From Gossypium raimondii (lineage: Eukaryota; Streptophyta; Magnoliopsida; Malvales; Malvaceae), in NCBI RefSeq assembly GCF_025698545.1, contig NC_068570.1, positions 54,579,924 through 54,643,923 of the forward strand: a stretch of 64,000 nucleotides of DNA, written 5' to 3'. This document shows positions 61,330 through 64,000 of the stretch, piece after piece. The notes under the pieces are model-generated. The model worked only from the letters and a program-made list of their open reading frames with translations. It made no database searches and was not told the DNA's origin. Position numbers and translations under genes: made by a program. Position 1 is the stretch's first letter; each line of letters starts with the position of its first letter.

Positions 61330-63370
61330 CTTTTTTTTTTCAAATCAGGTTTGGACCGCAGTGTTGGGCTCGGCTCTTCCACAGTTCGACCCTAAACCCC
61401 GTTAGAAATTAATTCTTTTTTGGTAAAACACCTCTTATGGTTGTCTAAAATTTGAAATTTAACAAATTGGTCCCTATAAAAAAATAAGATCAATTTAAAC
61501 CCTGTCAATTTTAAAAGTAAAAGATTAAAGAGAATTAATCACAGCGTTCATGTTTTTCTTCAATTGTACATGATTTTAATTGGTATAGTAATAAATTTAA
61601 CTCTTAATATCTATAACTTTTATCAATTTGGTCTTGATTTAATAAATTTAACTAACACCGTTTACACATTTTATCAATTTAATCATGATTTAAAATTAGT
61701 CCTCAATATTTATGCATTTTATCAACATGTACACAAAATATATAAACACTGATAATTAAATTTGGTATTATATCAATCAAAATCATGTATAATTGATAGA
61801 AAAAATTAACATATTATAAATTAATTGTTTTAGTTCATCAATTTTATTTATTTTGAATAAATAATTTGGATAGTGTTATAAATCCTTCATTTCAAATAAA
61901 AAATAATAATGTTTTTCATAAAATTTTCAGCCCAATTTTATTTATTTAGTAGTAAGGATATTAAGAATGGAGTTAGAAATACAACAAATAAGCAAAAGTG
62001 ATATCTAATTTGATTTTTAAGATGTGTTTGAATACCATAAAATAATTGGATCAAAGCGTAATTATTAATATATTAATTACATCTTCTTATAATTATAAAG
62101 ATTTGTAATTTCTTAAGAGTTTATTTGGACATCATAGAATAATTGAAATTGTAATTACAAAGAGTCGTAGTTCTTTAGAGGTGTTTAGTTGATATAGTGT
62201 AATTATATTGTAATTTTTATATTATGCTAGGTAGTACAAATTGTAATTACATAGTTAAATAATTCATATTTTTAAAATACTAATTGCTATAAACAATATT
62301 TACACGATAAAAAAATCTAAATAAGTAATAAAATTAAAATCAAATTATCATATGTATTATGTTAGTCCAAAAAGTAGTTGATAATACGATTACTAATAAA
62401 AGTAATAAGAAAAATAAACATTATATAAAATTTTATCTAAATGTTCTAGTGTTCCATATTTGTTGGTTATTCCTCTTTAATATTTAACAACATAAGCTCC
62501 TTTTCGTCAAATGTTGGTCCTTTACCAAGTTCATCATCATGTGAGTCGAATCTAAATCATTAAGATTATCAAGACCTTTTTTTCATATACTTGTCAAGTA
62601 TATATATATATATTTATCAACATTCTAGTACGATCCAACCTTATTTTTATATGACATACTAAGGTGATGCTGTTAATATGAGAAATATTCTTTTAAAATA
62701 ACAAATGTCCTCTCAATTACATTTCAAAACTTTAAATGTCTTAGTTTAAAGAGTTCACGAGCCATTTCTAGTGCTTATGTCTAGCTCCACCCTCTCAAAT
62801 GATATCATACCCTATAATATGGTGCAATAAAACTTTATGTATTTGCATAATTAATATTTATCATATAATATTTGGGTTCATGGTGTAAATAGTCTGTAAC
62901 TTTAATTATAAAACTTATATACACTAAAATTGGAGAAAGAATTATACTAGGTTATAACCTTTTTTTATAATATGTAAATTAAGGTTATAGCCTTTTTTAT
63001 AATATGTAAATTAAGTTAAAATAATATAAAAGTTATAATATATTACATTTATAAAAAGGTTTTTATAAAGTGCCCAACAACTTCAATAACATATCTTATA
63101 GATAATAAACATTCTTGTCATAACTTTAGAAAGTTATTTTGTTGAAAAATAATTGTTAAGAGATGAATGATAAATTGATGCTCAAATTAAACAATTGTAT
63201 CTCTTGGTTTAATATTGCATTTTTTCATACAATTGTATCTTTTGAACAATTGTATCTCTTGGTTTGATATTGCATTTTTTCATATATTGTCTCTATTCAC
63301 TTATATCTATTAATTTTTCAACAAAACTCTTCATGAATCGGTCTAAATCTCTTCATTCATTTCCTCTCCT
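61330..63370. other. Intergenic DNA right of SCL30
   Basis: AT-rich. Contains two small duplications: ATAATATGTAAATTAAG near 62969 and 62999, and an ACAATTGTATCTCTTGGTTT unit near 63190 and 63245. No gene supported. Confidence 0.5.
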
Positions 63371-64000
63371 CTATATAAAGCCAAGTTAGGAGATTTCAAA
63401 AACACATAATAAAAAACCATCAATATAAAAAATTCATTCTAAATTCTTTTCTCTTGGTGATAGAGAAAGGCAAGATTGTTTTCGATTGATCACTGTTGTT
63501 GTGCTACTACTGTGATAATTTGTTATTGTATCCTATGAGACAAACATCCACGTTACTCAAAGCACCGATGAGAGGTCAAATTTGTCTCAAGAAAACTGTT
63601 CATACAGGCCTCAACAAAGTTCTTTAACTAATTTTCAACTCTATTTGGTTACAGGTATTCTGTTGTGTTACTACTACTGCATTGTATTGCATTATCATTG
63701 TTACGGACATATTAATACTACATACAATATTATATTTTCTTACAATATTAAGACAAATTATTTGTTACTGATATTGAGATGGGCTAAGGCCCAAATGCAT
63801 CGACATTGAAAAGGGCTTAGGCCGGGACTACTTTAAGCGTAATCGTGATTTGCTATTGTTTGTTTTCTGTGAGATTACACACTGAGTTTTCGTAAACTGA
63901 CCTTTTTTGTTTAAATGTGCACATGTAATCCCCAAATCTAGACGGATCGGTGCGGCGGAGGACTTGGCAGTGACCATAATTTTGGACTTTCATGGTTTTT
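63370..64000 (+). mobile_element. Probable partial gypsy LTR at the window edge
   Basis: CTATATAAAG (63371) is a good TATA box. GATGGGCTAAGGCCCAAATG, GATTACACACTGAGTTTTCG and CGGCGGAGGACTTGGCAG near the end resemble the R-U5 part of del/Tekay-like LTRs of cotton. No ends or target duplication are visible because the window stops. A 5' part of an ordinary gene is the alternative. Confidence 0.4.

Overview
The window is plant nuclear DNA from a eudicot. Genes have GT-AG introns, intergenic DNA is very AT-rich, and large parts are transposon remnants. The solo LTRs and the plant-mobile-domain (PMD) transposon look like repeats I associate with cotton (Gossypium) or a close Malvaceae relative. 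That assignment rests on recalled repeat style, not on a search.

Layout. 1-1828 (+): 3' part of a telomere-repeat-binding Myb gene, cut by the window edge. 3.4-6.2 kb (+): intronless GRAS gene of the SCL14/SCL33 (LISCL) type. 8.9-16.1 kb: transposon block with a Harbinger-type MITE nested in an older repeat, a 2.8-kb solo LTR, and a 3.5-kb Mutator-like element carrying a decayed PMD gene. 17.4-19.7 kb (+): FKBP20-1 immunophilin. 20.4-21.7 kb (-): PCS1-like aspartic protease. 21.8-26.8 kb: AT-rich intergenic DNA. 26.9-46.2 kb (-): cluster of three copies of an FDM/IDN2-type gene (zf-XS, XS, coiled coil, XH). The copies are one full gene with a doubled zinc finger, one truncated copy wedged between that gene and its 5' UTR exon, and one conventional full gene. 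A thicket of MITEs and an LTR remnant lies at 33.3-40.1 kb. 47.6-52.8 kb (-): DUF547/MIP1-zipper gene whose long second intron holds a Mutator-like MITE. 54.2-56.4 kb: MITE and a second solo LTR. 57.0 kb (-): tRNA-Lys(UUU). 57.8-61.3 kb (-): SR splicing factor SCL30. 61.3-64.0 kb: intergenic DNA ending in what looks like a partial gypsy LTR.

The genes form no operon. FDM proteins act in RNA-directed DNA methylation, which silences elements like those around them; any link to their location here is speculation. The strongest structural observations are: (1) the FDM cluster, with its internal 88-residue zinc-finger duplication and promoter-trapped truncated copy; (2) a set of Mutator-like elements with similar GGG...CCC-type ends, GC-rich modules in their arms and, in several cases, exact 9-bp target duplications, one nested inside another; (3) two related solo LTRs with perfect 5-bp target duplications and a recurring internal module.

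Exon boundaries were set by hand from GT-AG sites and reading-frame continuity; each multi-exon gene below closes to a whole number of codons.
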